From contig NZ_JAMZCY010000002.1 in NCBI RefSeq assembly GCF_024519285.1, positions 62,001 through 126,000 on the forward strand: 64,000 nt of DNA, in the 5' to 3' direction. This DNA is from Cohnella sp. WQ 127256. GTDB lineage: Bacteria > Bacillota > Bacilli > Paenibacillales > Paenibacillaceae. Positions 43,840 through 53,356 of this stretch are shown in pieces (within the stretch, counting starts at the first letter, position 1; the number at the start of each line of letters is the position of its first letter). The notes beneath the pieces are model-generated. The model did not search any database and was not told the DNA's origin. It worked only from the letters and a program-made list of their open reading frames with translations. Both the position numbers and the translations under genes were made by a program.

Positions 43840-44484
43840 ATGAACAATCACGAAACGATAACCCACATCGAAACCGCAACGCTGGGAATGGGTTGTTTCT
43901 GGAGTCCGGAAGCCTTGTTCGGATCTTTGCCAGGAGTGCTTAGAACTCGGGTCGGTTATGCGGGGGGCACCACTAGTCATCCTACCTACCGTAAAATGGG
44001 GGATCATTCCGAGGTGGTTGAGGTCGACTTTGATGCTGATCTTATTTCATATGGTGAATTATTAACGGTGTTCTGGAATAACCACAACCCCATTAATATT
44101 AATGGATATAAAGGACGTCAATATCAGTCCCTGTTGTTATACCGTAACGAGGAGCAGGAAGAAACGATTCATCGCATGAAGAAACGAATGGAGTTAGATA
44201 AGGGAAGTCTTGAGACGGAAATCGTTCCTTACACGGAATTCCATATCGCCGAGCCCAGACACCAGAAGTATTATGTAAAAAGGTTCCCGAATGCGATCGG
44301 AAAGCTGAGCACTCTCTATCCGTCCGAGGAGGAGCTGATGAATGCCACCTTGGCAGCCCGCTTGAACGGATTGGCGAAGGGCTTTGCTAACTTAGAACAT
44401 ATTCAGCGTGAGATTCATCAATGGCCGATTAGCACAGATAACCAAGCTGAGTTCATTCAATTGATCAGACAAATTCGCTGGTAA
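43840..44484 (+). CDS. msrA: Peptide-methionine (S)-S-oxide reductase
   Basis: This enzyme repairs oxidised methionine (S-sulfoxide). The catalytic motif is GMGCFWSPEALF near residue 17, with the nucleophilic Cys, and RVGYAGGTTSHPTY and YKGRQYQSLLLYRN complete the active site. The protein is 214 residues, longer than the core by a C-terminal helical extension. The ATG follows AAAGGGGG. It is a single gene with its own terminator. No msrB is adjacent. The usual GGNxxxPxYxxV segment is a little altered here, but the catalytic residues are kept. Confidence 0.9.
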   Translation: MNNHETITHIETATLGMGCFWSPEALFGSLPGVLRTRVGYAGGTTSHPTYRKMGDHSEVVEVDFDADLISYGELLTVFWNNHNPININGYKGRQYQSLLLYRNEEQEETIHRMKKRMELDKGSLETEIVPYTEFHIAEPRHQKYYVKRFPNAIGKLSTLYPSEEELMNATLAARLNGLAKGFANLEHIQREIHQWPISTDNQAEFIQLIRQIRW

Positions 44485-44494
44485 TATGCGAGGG

Positions 44495-44519
44495 CCGTTA
44501 GGGAGATCTGACGGTTTTT
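44495..44519 (+). terminator. Intrinsic terminator after msrA
   Basis: CCGTTAG and CTGACGG pair around GGAGAT, followed by TTTTTC. Confidence 0.7.
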
Positions 44520-44676
44520 CGCTCAATATTATTGTTCTCGAAGTGCTTAGTCGTACTTAACGCAAATCAAGCTTGTATATTAATCTTAAATCTTTTATTC
44601 TTTAAAGGATTTTATAGAATGTACTATAGTATAGAGCTAACGATAGACATGGAAACAACAAACGGGAGGAAACAAA

Positions 44677-47463
44677 TTGAGTACACAACATCTGGGAGTC
44701 CCATTAGAAGGTTTTGCAGAATTTAGCCGGACGGTAGCCGCAGAAGGTGCGGTTTTGTTGAAAAACGATAGACAGGTGCTTCCGCTTCGAGACGGAGAAA
44801 ACGTCTCTATATTTGGTAGAACTCAAGTGAATTATTATCGCAGTGGCACAGGCTCAGGTGGAAGTGTCCACGTTGCTTATACGACCAATTTGTTGGACGG
44901 TCTTCGCAGTAAAAAGAATATTACAGTCAATGAAGAGCTAGCAGCTGTCTATGAAAAGTGGATTGAGCAAAATCCATTTGATAATGGTGGAGGCGGCTGG
45001 GCAGCAGAGCCATGGCATCAGAAGGAAATGCCTTTAACCGCTGAACTGGTGTCGGGGGCAAGAAGCCAATCGAGCAAGGCGATCATTGTGATCGGACGTA
45101 CAGCGGGAGAGGATCAGGATAATGCTGATGCTCCGGGAAGCTACCAATTAACAGCGGAAGAGAAAGCGATGCTGAAGCAGGTCACGGCTTATTTTGAACA
45201 AACCATCGTCGTGTTGAATGTATCGAACATTATAGATATGAGCTGGATGAACGATGATAGCTATGTGCACCCGATTCCGTGCGCCATCTATTCCTGGCAA
45301 GGCGGTATGGAAGGTGGCAATGCGATTGCCGACGTGCTTGCTGGAGAAGTGACTCCGAGCGGTAAGTTAACGGATACAGTCGCTTATTCCATCGATGATT
45401 ATCCCTCTACTCGTAATTACGGCAATGAATTTAAAAACTTTTATCAGGAAGATATCTATGTGGGATATCGTTATTTCGAAACGTTCTGCCCGGATAAGGT
45501 TCAGTATGAATTTGGTTACGGGTTATCCTATACCACATTTAAGCTCGAGCCAGAAGAAGCCAAGCTGACAACTAAAGAAGGCGAGCAATACATTGAGATC
45601 GGTGTAACCGTAACGAATACGGGCTCCACCTATGCAGGTAAAGAAGTCGTGCAGGTGTATTACGAGGCACCGCAAGGAAAGCTAGGGCAGCCTGCTAAAG
45701 CTCTCGCGGCATTCGGAAAGACCAAAGTTCTTCAAGCGGGTGAGTCGCAGCGTCTTACGGTGAGCTTCCCTGTTCATACGATGTCATCTTATGACGACGC
45801 GGGTGTGACGGGACATCCTTCTGCTTACGTACTGGAAGCGGGAACGTACCGTTTGTATGTAGGAACCAGTGTCAAAAATCTGGTGGAAATCGATGCTCAA
45901 GGACAAAACGGTTACGTCGTGGAAGCTCTTCAAGTTGTGGAGCAGCTGCAAGAGGCGATGGCGCCAATTGAGAGCTTCACAAGAATGCAGCCTGGCGATC
46001 GGAAGGAAGATGGTTCATATGAGCTTATCTTTGTAGAGGTACCGAAGCGCAGCATTTCATTAGCGGAGCGGATCGAGAACAATCTTCCCGCAACGCTTAC
46101 GCAAACCGGTGATCAAGGACTTAAATTAAGGGATGTCTTTGACCAGAAAGTTAGCATGGAAGCCTTCATTGCTCAGCTTAGCGATCAAGATCTGGCTGCG
46201 ATCGTTAGAGGAGAAGGCATGAGCAGTCCGTTGGTTACACCGGGGACGGCTTCCGCTTTCGGGGGAGTAAGCGATAGCTTATTCAAACTCGGAATTCCTG
46301 TTGCTTGTACAGCAGACGGACCGTCTGGAATTCGTATGGATAGTGGGCAGAAGGCGACTCAGGTTGCAATCGGAACGCTACTTGCGGCAACCTGGAATGC
46401 GGACCTGGTTGAAGAGCTTTATGTGATGGAAGGTCAGGAGCTATTAAGCAACAACGTGGACACTTTGCTTGGACCAGGCTTGAATATCCGACGCAGTCCC
46501 CTCAATGGACGTAACTTTGAGTATTTTTCAGAGGATCCGCTCATTTCTGGAGTATTTGCCGCAGCATGCACGCGGGGCATTATGAAAGGCGGCTCTAACG
46601 CTACACTGAAGCATTTCGCCTGCAACAATCAGGAGAAGCACCGCAGTAAGGTAGATGCCATCGTCTCCGAGCGTGCCCTTCGGGAAATTTATCTGAAAGG
46701 CTTCGAAATTGCGGTCAAACAAGGCGGCGCGAATTCGATCATGACCTCCTATAACCCTATCAATGGGCATTGGGCGGCTTCTCATTATGATATGAATACG
46801 ACAGTGCTTCGCGGCGAATGGGGTTTCAAAGGAATTGTGATGACGGATTGGTGGGCCATTATGAACGATGTGGTTCATGGAGGCGCAGCGGATCGGAAAT
46901 ATACGAACTGGATGGTTCGTGCACAGAACGATCTGTATATGGTTGTTCCTAACTATGGAGCGGAGATCAATGGCTGGGAAGATAATACGATGGAATCCCT
47001 GGAAAATGGTTCTCTAACCCGGGGTGAGCTTCAGCGCTCTGCTATGAACATTTGTGAGTTCATCATGCAAGCACCTGTATTCTCTAGAGAACAGGTCATT
47101 GAAGAGACGGTCGAAGCATTCAAGGCGAATCCTTCTCTTACGGCGGAGCAAGTCCAATCCTTATCCGATCAAGTACAGGTTAAGCTTGCTGCAGCCGGAT
47201 CGACGATAATAAAAGTGGATCAGGCTGGTCAATATCGGATCATTGTTCACATCATGTCACCGGAGCCTGAATTGGCTCAAAGTGCTTGCAATGTAACACT
47301 GAATGATCAGCTAATGACGACCATTCAGACGAACGGGACGGAAGGAAAATGGATCAAGCAGAAGCTTGTGAAGGTCGAGCTAGAAGCTGGCCTCTATGAA
47401 TTGGAATTGAATTTCATCAAACCAGGCTTACAGATTGACTGGATCGAATTTAAACAAGTGTAA
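44677..47463 (+). CDS. GH3 beta-glucosidase with permuted domain order
   Basis: A 928-residue family 3 glycoside hydrolase with no signal peptide, so it acts on imported oligosaccharides. The domain order is permuted: the GH3 C-terminal alpha/beta domain comes first (EGAVLLKNDRQVLPL near 25), then a fibronectin-III-like domain (GKEVVQVYYEAPQGKLGQPAK near 325), then the catalytic GH3 N-terminal barrel (DGPSGIRMD near 545, the LKHFACNNQE segment, and the nucleophile in GIVMTDWW near 722). The permuted order is known in some Firmicute GH3 enzymes. The last 100 residues are an added beta domain. The start is TTG at 44677 after GGGAGG. It stands alone with its own terminator. Confidence 0.9.
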   Translation: MSTQHLGVPLEGFAEFSRTVAAEGAVLLKNDRQVLPLRDGENVSIFGRTQVNYYRSGTGSGGSVHVAYTTNLLDGLRSKKNITVNEELAAVYEKWIEQNPFDNGGGGWAAEPWHQKEMPLTAELVSGARSQSSKAIIVIGRTAGEDQDNADAPGSYQLTAEEKAMLKQVTAYFEQTIVVLNVSNIIDMSWMNDDSYVHPIPCAIYSWQGGMEGGNAIADVLAGEVTPSGKLTDTVAYSIDDYPSTRNYGNEFKNFYQEDIYVGYRYFETFCPDKVQYEFGYGLSYTTFKLEPEEAKLTTKEGEQYIEIGVTVTNTGSTYAGKEVVQVYYEAPQGKLGQPAKALAAFGKTKVLQAGESQRLTVSFPVHTMSSYDDAGVTGHPSAYVLEAGTYRLYVGTSVKNLVEIDAQGQNGYVVEALQVVEQLQEAMAPIESFTRMQPGDRKEDGSYELIFVEVPKRSISLAERIENNLPATLTQTGDQGLKLRDVFDQKVSMEAFIAQLSDQDLAAIVRGEGMSSPLVTPGTASAFGGVSDSLFKLGIPVACTADGPSGIRMDSGQKATQVAIGTLLAATWNADLVEELYVMEGQELLSNNVDTLLGPGLNIRRSPLNGRNFEYFSEDPLISGVFAAACTRGIMKGGSNATLKHFACNNQEKHRSKVDAIVSERALREIYLKGFEIAVKQGGANSIMTSYNPINGHWAASHYDMNTTVLRGEWGFKGIVMTDWWAIMNDVVHGGAADRKYTNWMVRAQNDLYMVVPNYGAEINGWEDNTMESLENGSLTRGELQRSAMNICEFIMQAPVFSREQVIEETVEAFKANPSLTAEQVQSLSDQVQVKLAAAGSTIIKVDQAGQYRIIVHIMSPEPELAQSACNVTLNDQLMTTIQTNGTEGKWIKQKLVKVELEAGLYELELNFIKPGLQIDWIEFKQV

Positions 47464-47476
47464 ATAGATAGGAACA

Positions 47477-47505
47477 AAAGCCAGCCGCAAGAGGCTGGCT
47501 TTTTT
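47477..47505 (+). terminator. Intrinsic terminator after GH3 gene
   Basis: The hairpin AAAGCCAGCC/GGCTGGCTTT with loop GCAAGA and T run is the same as the ssrA terminator. No ssrA-3' sequence precedes it here. Confidence 0.88.
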
Positions 47506-47618
47506 GCAGTTTCCCGTAGGATCGAGGATGTTGCGCACAGGCTCGGATATACTATGATGGGCAAGTTGTCCAATGACTCCAAGTCGATCTAGTCGATTAA
47601 TTTAGCGAGGTGAACAGG

Positions 47619-48551
47619 ATGAAACCTATTATTCTGGATGTCGATACGGGTATTGATGACATGTTGGCGATCGCGTATGCGACTCACTCTCCCGAGGTAA
47701 AGCTGATCGGATTGACGACGCTGTTCGGAAACGTAACCGTCGAGGAAACGACCCGTAACTCTCTGTTTGTGTTGGAACTACTGGGGCGGGAAGAGATTCC
47801 GGTGTATGCAGGCGCTGCCAAGCCGCTATCGCGGAATAAGGATTCGTACGCCAGACACGTGCATGGCGATGACGGCTTGGGCGGGGCGTTGCAAGACGCA
47901 CTTCCAAAAGGTCAAGCGAGTTCATTAAGCGCTGCGGAATTTATGGTGGAGCAGGCGCGGAGCATGCCCGGACAATTAACGATTATAGCCGTCGGGCCGA
48001 TGACCAATTTGGCCAAAGCTGTTCGTTTGGATCCGGATTTCGTACGGCTGGTCGGCCAAGTGGTCATTATGGGCGGAGCTGTTACCGTACCCGGCAACGT
48101 TACGCCGCATGCGGAAGCGAATGTTCATAGCGACCCAGAGGCTGCTGAGTTGGTGTTCGGTTCTGGGCTACCTATTAAGCTGGTTGGACTGGACGTTACG
48201 ATGAAGACACTGCTGCCACGTACAAGTATGCAGGAATGGCGCGATAAGGGCACCGTGATGTCGAACTTCCTGGCGGATGCGACTGATTTCTATATGAATG
48301 CTTATGAAACATTCAGCCCCGGTATCGGCGGCTGTGCCCTGCACGATCCGCTTGCCGTTGGTGTCGTCGTTGATCCTACGTTCTGCCGGACAGAGTCTAT
48401 GCCGGTGAAAGTCGACACAACGGGGAAGAGCACCATCGGTCAAACATATGCCGATCGCAATGCCTATGTGGATGGTCGTCCGAATATTGAGGTTTGTTTC
48501 GAAGTGGATGCGGACCGTTTCCTTGCCCATTTCATGAGTCGGGTCGTGTAG
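47619..48551 (+). CDS. Inosine/uridine-preferring nucleoside hydrolase
   Basis: The enzyme splits ribonucleosides into base and ribose. The calcium-binding DVDTGIDDMLA motif is at residues 6-16, and IIAVGPMTNLAKAV, EANVHSDPEAA and ALHDPLAVG provide the other ligands. The ATG at 47619 is preceded by GAGGTG at 6 bases; an in-frame GTG at 47610 overlaps that site. The length of 310 residues is normal. The adjacent chimeric ABC ATPase gene is probably unrelated. Confidence 0.92.
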   Translation: MKPIILDVDTGIDDMLAIAYATHSPEVKLIGLTTLFGNVTVEETTRNSLFVLELLGREEIPVYAGAAKPLSRNKDSYARHVHGDDGLGGALQDALPKGQASSLSAAEFMVEQARSMPGQLTIIAVGPMTNLAKAVRLDPDFVRLVGQVVIMGGAVTVPGNVTPHAEANVHSDPEAAELVFGSGLPIKLVGLDVTMKTLLPRTSMQEWRDKGTVMSNFLADATDFYMNAYETFSPGIGGCALHDPLAVGVVVDPTFCRTESMPVKVDTTGKSTIGQTYADRNAYVDGRPNIEVCFEVDADRFLAHFMSRVV

Positions 48552-48560
48552 GCTTGACGT

Positions 48561-49292
48561 ATGTTATACCCGAACGCGTATTCCAGAAAGCTCCTTATAG
48601 ATCAGTATGATCTGGCATCCTACGATTTACTTGGGGCGGGTCATAAGTTCCTGATCGTCGACGAATTCGTCGATCAGGAACTTATGCTCGAACAGAAAGC
48701 TCGCATCGAGGCGTTCTTGAACCAAGGTAATATCCTCGTGTTCTGTGGACACTTGTTCATTCAGCTCATTTTTCAAAATCCGGACCGTTCGATGAATCCC
48801 TATTGGCGAGTGAAGGAGAATATCGCGGAACCGATGCGGCTCAGCGGCTATTCGAAAAAGCAGGCTTATGCGGAAGTGGAGAAATTACTTGCCAAGGTGA
48901 AGTTATCCACGGATTATATGGATCGCTCCCCCGCGGAATGCTCAGGTGGACAGAAGCAGAGGATCGCGATCGCAAGGGCGCTGTCCATGTCGCCGCAATT
49001 GCTCGTGGCCGATGAGATTACTTCTGCGTTGGATCCGTCAACAGAAGAAGAGATACTAGAGCTTCTATCGACATTACAACGATCTGAAGGGATGTCCATC
49101 CTGTATATTACTCATCGAATCGAGACGATCTCGGGATTCGCCGATCAGGTGGCCGTCATGAAGGACGGAGCGATTCAAGAGATCGGCAATACCAACGCGG
49201 TATTCGCGAATCCGAAGTCGGACTATACGAGAGCGTTGTTAAAGGCGTCGTCTTATTCTCTAACGGATCTTTCATTGGAACCAGCCAAATGA
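48561..49292 (+). pseudogene. Chimeric ORF: unknown N-terminus fused to ABC ATPase lacking Walker A
   Basis: The 243-codon frame is intact but composite. Codons 1-66 (DQYDLASYDLL...IVDEFVDQEL...GNILVFCGHLF) come from an unrecognised protein. Codons 67-243 are the second half of a DppF/OppF-type ATPase, beginning just after the point where its P-loop should be: IQLIFQNPDRSMNPYW (Q-loop), ECSGGQKQR (signature), LLVADEITSALD (Walker B) and ITHRIETI (H-loop). Without Walker A it cannot bind ATP normally. No good ribosome binding site precedes the ATG. It is most likely a deletion product joining two genes. A perfect inverted repeat lies in the N-terminal part. Confidence 0.7.
48642..48686. repeat. 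Perfect 16-bp inverted repeat within ORF
   Basis: CATAAGTTCCTGATCG (48642-48657) and CGATCAGGAACTTATG (48671-48686) flank a 13-base centre; overlapping it, TCGACGAATTCGTCGA (48658-48673) is itself a perfect palindrome. It would form a very stable cruciform or RNA hairpin. It coincides with an apparent insertion of about 6 codons (GAGHKF) between SYDLL and LIVDEFVDQ. Confidence 0.8.
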
Positions 49293-49305
49293 GGCTGGTT
49301 TTTTG
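49279..49305 (+). terminator. Intrinsic terminator
   Basis: AACCAGCC and GGCTGGTT with loop AAATGA are followed by TTTTGG; the stem overlaps the stop codon of the chimeric ORF. Confidence 0.7.
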
Positions 49306-49400
49306 GCATTGATGTGGGCCGCATACCGACGAAGGTTTAAATGGGTTAAGAGGAGGAATTGCTCTAAAGAAGGCATAGAAGGAGCAAAACAATGGGGAAG

Positions 49401-50030
49401 TTATGACGCTAACGCTTCATTCGTAATCTTTGCAATATCAATAGAGGATCTCGATCCTTCACTAACCATATCCGGCAAAATATTTTGCAGAAAATAATTA
49501 ACGCAATGAAGATTAATACCCTTAATCTTAATTAGAGCACTTCGATACATGACGATAAATTCTTTTTCTGTATTTCCTCGTTGCAGCTCTGTAAAGGCTT
49601 CGTAGACTTGATCCATTTTATCAGCAACTTCTAATATGAGACCTTCCACTGAATCATCTTTACCTTCGCGCAATTGTCTACGGAAGATAGGCTTAAACTC
49701 CTCTGGAATATGCTCGTCAATGAAATGAGACACCATGCCTTCTTCTACCTTCTGCAGCATGGCCCGAAGCTCTAGCGAATAGTGCTTCACAGGTGTTTTA
49801 ATATCCCCGATAAATATTTCCCCGTAATCATGGCTGCTTGTTACTTCGTATAGCTTTTTCCAATCTACAGTAACTCCGTTACTTTCTTCGATATCCGCCA
49901 AGGTTTTGGCATATTGAACAACCTTCCACGAATGAGCAGATACGCTATGCTCCTCATACTTGAATCTGCCTGGGCAACGAATAATGCGTTCTAGATCGTT
50001 TAGCGACTGAAAATACGTATGGATTCCCAC
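49401..50030 (-). CDS. YfbR-like HD-domain phosphohydrolase
   Basis: A 209-residue cytoplasmic HD-superfamily protein. The metal site is formed by EEHSVSAHSWKV (about 26-37), SSHDYGEIFIGDI (about 65-77) and the later VADKMDQ (about 135-141). Close relatives are 5'-deoxynucleotidases (YfbR/HDDC2 type). The GTG start at 50030 is supported by AAAGGAG 8 bases upstream. It is a single gene. Confidence 0.85.
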   Translation of the reverse strand: MGIHTYFQSLNDLERIIRCPGRFKYEEHSVSAHSWKVVQYAKTLADIEESNGVTVDWKKLYEVTSSHDYGEIFIGDIKTPVKHYSLELRAMLQKVEEGMVSHFIDEHIPEEFKPIFRRQLREGKDDSVEGLILEVADKMDQVYEAFTELQRGNTEKEFIVMYRSALIKIKGINLHCVNYFLQNILPDMVSEGSRSSIDIAKITNEALAS

Positions 50031-50135
50031 AGTGTGAACTCCTTTCTCTGATAAGGGATTAGTGTGCGACTTTACAATAAGTATATATTCTTTTTGTTAA
50101 CGGATGATTAACTAGTATTGCCAAAATCACCCTAA

Positions 50136-51344
50136 TTACAAACGAGTTTGTCTGCGATACTCGGCCGGGGTTAGACCAACGGTTTCTTTGAAAATCCTAC
50201 CGAAGTGGCTGGAGTTAAGATAACCGCACTGGATGGCAATATCGGAAGCGCGTTCTTCCGTCGATTCAAGCAGCTTCTTGGCATGATCAATCCGCAGTCC
50301 GGTGACATAATCCCAGAAGTTGATATGATGCTTTTCCTTGAATAACTTACAGAAGTAATCTTTATTTATATTCAAATGATCTGCTATTCTCTGTAAGTTA
50401 ATGTCCGTGTCATAATATTTCTTGCAATAATCCACCGCCTTGGCGATTAACATATCCTGTTGACCGGGTGAGGTATTCGGGGCATGGCTGGAGAAGGGGG
50501 TGTTCTCAGTTGTAATAGCGAGACGGCTGGCTTCTTCATAAGCCTCGGACAATTGATTCAGCGTATACTCCTTAGTACACGAGCCATATTGGAACGCTTC
50601 ATCCATATATTTGGTCAGCACTTGAATACACCCTTGAATTAATAGGGTATTATCCGATATGGGCGTATAAACAGTGACGAACTCATTATGTTTACTGAAG
50701 AAGCTTACACCATGAAAACCAGATTGCAGGATATGGCTGTTTATCTCTTCGACAATGCTTATTTTGATGATTTCGTCGATATCTATGGATCTAATGGGTG
50801 AAGAGTTCAGCTTAAAGACGCTTACCATACCGTATTCCCATCGGTCCCCAACCATCGCTTGAAATACCTGAAAGTCAGTTGAATCTATTCTGCCAAGGAG
50901 AAGCTTCTTCAAAGCGTTCTCTTCAACAAGAGGAATCACCTTGGAAAGCTGGTTCTTATGTCCGATTTCGTTCTCAAGCTCTAGAGTCAATTGAAACACA
51001 GCATGGATTAACTCGGTTTGGATAAAAGGCTTGAGCAAATAGCCGGAAGCACCCAACTGAATCGCCTTACGAGCATATTCAAACTCACCATAAGCAGTGA
51101 CCAGAATGACTTTAATAGGTAATGCCGCTGCTCTTACCTTCTCCATGAGCTCCAGCCCATCCAGATGTGGCATACGAATGTCGGAGATGAGGATATCTGG
51201 AGCCTTTAATTGGATTAACTCCCACGCTTTCAATCCGTTCGACATTTCGCCCAATATTTCAATGGCCGGAAAATGATCCTCAATGATTTTCCGAAGGGCA
51301 CGCGTGGTTAAGGGTTCATCATCAATGAGGAGTGCTGTTACCAT
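50136..51344 (-). CDS. AraC-type response regulator (YesN-like)
   Basis: The 402-residue DNA-binding response regulator has a receiver domain (TALLIDDEPLTTRALRKI at 3-20, phosphoacceptor in ILISDIRMPHLDG at about 55, Lys in LVTAYGEFEYARKAIQLGASG). A middle linker follows, then a C-terminal AraC helix-turn-helix pair (LQRIADHLNINKDYFCKLFKE and ASDIAIQCGYLNSSHFGRIFKE). The ATG at 51344 has GGAGG 8 bases upstream and overlaps the end of the kinase gene by 23 bases, so translation is coupled. It probably activates the divergent ABC transporter operon. Confidence 0.93.
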   Translation of the reverse strand: MVTALLIDDEPLTTRALRKIIEDHFPAIEILGEMSNGLKAWELIQLKAPDILISDIRMPHLDGLELMEKVRAAALPIKVILVTAYGEFEYARKAIQLGASGYLLKPFIQTELIHAVFQLTLELENEIGHKNQLSKVIPLVEENALKKLLLGRIDSTDFQVFQAMVGDRWEYGMVSVFKLNSSPIRSIDIDEIIKISIVEEINSHILQSGFHGVSFFSKHNEFVTVYTPISDNTLLIQGCIQVLTKYMDEAFQYGSCTKEYTLNQLSEAYEEASRLAITTENTPFSSHAPNTSPGQQDMLIAKAVDYCKKYYDTDINLQRIADHLNINKDYFCKLFKEKHHINFWDYVTGLRIDHAKKLLESTEERASDIAIQCGYLNSSHFGRIFKETVGLTPAEYRRQTRL

Positions 51345-53130
51345 CCGAGTTACCTCCGATATAAAGTAGTTTAGGTAGGATGAGAATGATCGTCGTTCCT
51401 GTTCCCAGCTCACTTTCAATATCCATTTTGGCTTGGGGCCCAAATTTCAGGATCATACGGTCAATAATACTCATCAAACCGATTCTTCCTGATCTTAGTT
51501 CCTTATAAGCAAGCTGTCCTTTAACCTCCTGTAGTCGCTTCTCGGTCATTCCTACCCCGTTGTCTTTAATCTCGATGCGAATATGCGTAGATTGATTTGC
51601 AATGCTGATGTCGATCAACCATTCCCCATCTTTGCTTTCCAATCCATGATAGATCGCATTCTCCACAATGGGCTGTAGAACGAACTTATTAATGATGTTA
51701 GCCTGAACCCCATCGTCAGCGTGGATGTTGTAGCTGAGTCGTCCGTCGTAACGAATATTTTGTATGCGCATATAATTCTGTACGGATTTAAGCTCATCTT
51801 GAATTCGAACCATTTCGTTCTGTTTGTACAACGAGTATTGAAGCATTTCCCGAAGGGAATGAGTAACCATCTCAATATCCTGTGTTCTCCCAAGAATAGA
51901 TAAGGACGAAATGGATTGTAGCGTATTGTACAAGAAGTGGGGGTTCATCTTTGCTTGCAACGCCGTGTACTCAGCATCCTTCTGCAATAGCTGCCTTTGT
52001 ACGGAATCCGCAATGAGTTCATTAATTTTGTCGAGCATCTCATTAAAGCCTCGGTTTAATACAACGATCTCTTCATATTGAGTCTCTCGTTTGAGGCGCA
52101 TATCGAGCTTCCCTTTGCCTACTTCCTTCATAAATTTAACTAGAGTCAGAATGGGCTTTGTCGTGCGAATGGTAAAGGCTGTCGCGAATATGATCGAAAC
52201 GACAATCACGATACACAGCAGTAATATCGTTGTATTACGAATGAGAGATAATTTGTTATCCAGCTGGGAGAAGGATTGGATACTCACGGTTTTCCACCCT
52301 GTGACCGAGGAGGTGGAGTAGGCAACAAGCTTCTTGGTGCCATTGAGATCAGTGGTCCAATGCCCTGAGGAATGCTGAAACAATTGATCTATCATCTCCT
52401 GATCAAGGATCAGAGAAGAATCAGTCTGATAGATCACTTGCCGTCCGTCATCAATGACCAGGGAATGAATATCAAGCTGGGTTTCGAGCGTATCGAAGAT
52501 GGGCTTCAGCTTGTTAATGTTGTAGTCGAAGATGGCTACACCATACAAGGTCGGATTAGAAGGATCATAGGCATCTTTAAGGTTGGCTGCGATGGTGATG
52601 ACGTTGCCATCGGTCACGCTAGAGTAATTGCCATAATAATTGGGCTTGTGAGCACCGTAAAATTTTGTCTGTAAGGCATATTTCGTATTTTTGAAATCTG
52701 TCCACACTTCCTGCAGGAAATCCGAGTTGAAATCGAGGGAGGAGCCGCTATTAATGTATTGAATTTGGTTGTCCTGATTGTAGATGAAATACCCTCGAAT
52801 ATCGGTTTTATCAGAGAACATATTGTTGAGCAGAACAGAGATTTGGCCGCGGATAACATTCTGGTCGAATTTGCTATTGTCTGAAGTCGATTCTTGTAGG
52901 ATCGAAATGAGCTTTTGATCAATAGCCATAAAATTTAGAGACTGTTTAATATCATTCAAGTACATATCTAGGCTTCGATTCACCTGATCGGTAACGAAGG
53001 AGGTGTTCTTTATCATCTCCTGTTCGGTAAAGCTGGAGAAGGTTACATAGCTTATAACGCCAAGCAAGGAGAGAGACGCTCCAATAATAAGGGAGAGGTA
53101 GATGATCATACGAGATTTTAACGATTTCAT
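51322..53130 (-). CDS. Sensor histidine kinase (YesM-like)
   Basis: A membrane sensor of about 602 residues. One membrane helix lies near residues 8-30, followed by an extracellular sensor of about 260 residues, a second helix (TTILLLCIVIVVSIIFATAF), a HAMP segment, the LytS/YesM-type phosphoacceptor NPHFLYNTLQSISSL and a HATPase domain (FVLQPIVENAIYHG, DNGVGMTEKRL, GIGL-equivalent RIGLMSIIDRM). The start at ATG 53130 is uncertain; a TTG at 53148 is also possible and neither has a good ribosome site. It forms an operon with the response regulator and is divergent from the transporter genes it likely controls. Confidence 0.92.
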   Translation of the reverse strand: MKSLKSRMIIYLSLIIGASLSLLGVISYVTFSSFTEQEMIKNTSFVTDQVNRSLDMYLNDIKQSLNFMAIDQKLISILQESTSDNSKFDQNVIRGQISVLLNNMFSDKTDIRGYFIYNQDNQIQYINSGSSLDFNSDFLQEVWTDFKNTKYALQTKFYGAHKPNYYGNYSSVTDGNVITIAANLKDAYDPSNPTLYGVAIFDYNINKLKPIFDTLETQLDIHSLVIDDGRQVIYQTDSSLILDQEMIDQLFQHSSGHWTTDLNGTKKLVAYSTSSVTGWKTVSIQSFSQLDNKLSLIRNTTILLLCIVIVVSIIFATAFTIRTTKPILTLVKFMKEVGKGKLDMRLKRETQYEEIVVLNRGFNEMLDKINELIADSVQRQLLQKDAEYTALQAKMNPHFLYNTLQSISSLSILGRTQDIEMVTHSLREMLQYSLYKQNEMVRIQDELKSVQNYMRIQNIRYDGRLSYNIHADDGVQANIINKFVLQPIVENAIYHGLESKDGEWLIDISIANQSTHIRIEIKDNGVGMTEKRLQEVKGQLAYKELRSGRIGLMSIIDRMILKFGPQAKMDIESELGTGTTIILILPKLLYIGGNSDGNSTPH

Positions 53131-53295
53131 CAATTTCAGTTCATCCAACCCCTAACGATACGTTTAAACTCCCTAACTATCATTCAATATAACGCTTACA
53201 TAAGGGGAGAACAATACCATGGTCCCACCTTCCCAATATTAGAACAGAAGCTCAATATTTGACGATGTTCAGTAGGAAGAGGAGAACGTATAGTT

Positions 53296-53309
53296 TAGAA
53301 AGCGATTAC
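53296..53309 (+). promoter_or_regulatory. Putative cre (CcpA) site
   Basis: AGAAAGCGATTACA matches 13 of 14 positions of the cre consensus TGWAANCGNTNWCA. It lies about 50 bases upstream of the first permease gene, a position suited to catabolite repression. Confidence 0.5.
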
Positions 53310-53356
53310 AACACTCATGGTTAAAAGGTCAGAATTACACTAAGCAGGTGAGGACA

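Noticed and set aside
47477..47505. Another ssrA-3' scar at 47.5 kb
   Set aside because: Only the terminator hairpin is shared; the bases before it are the GH3 stop codon and show no acceptor-like sequence.
48561..49292. Functional oligopeptide ABC ATPase
   Set aside because: Walker A is missing and the N-terminal quarter belongs to another protein; there is also no good ribosome binding site.
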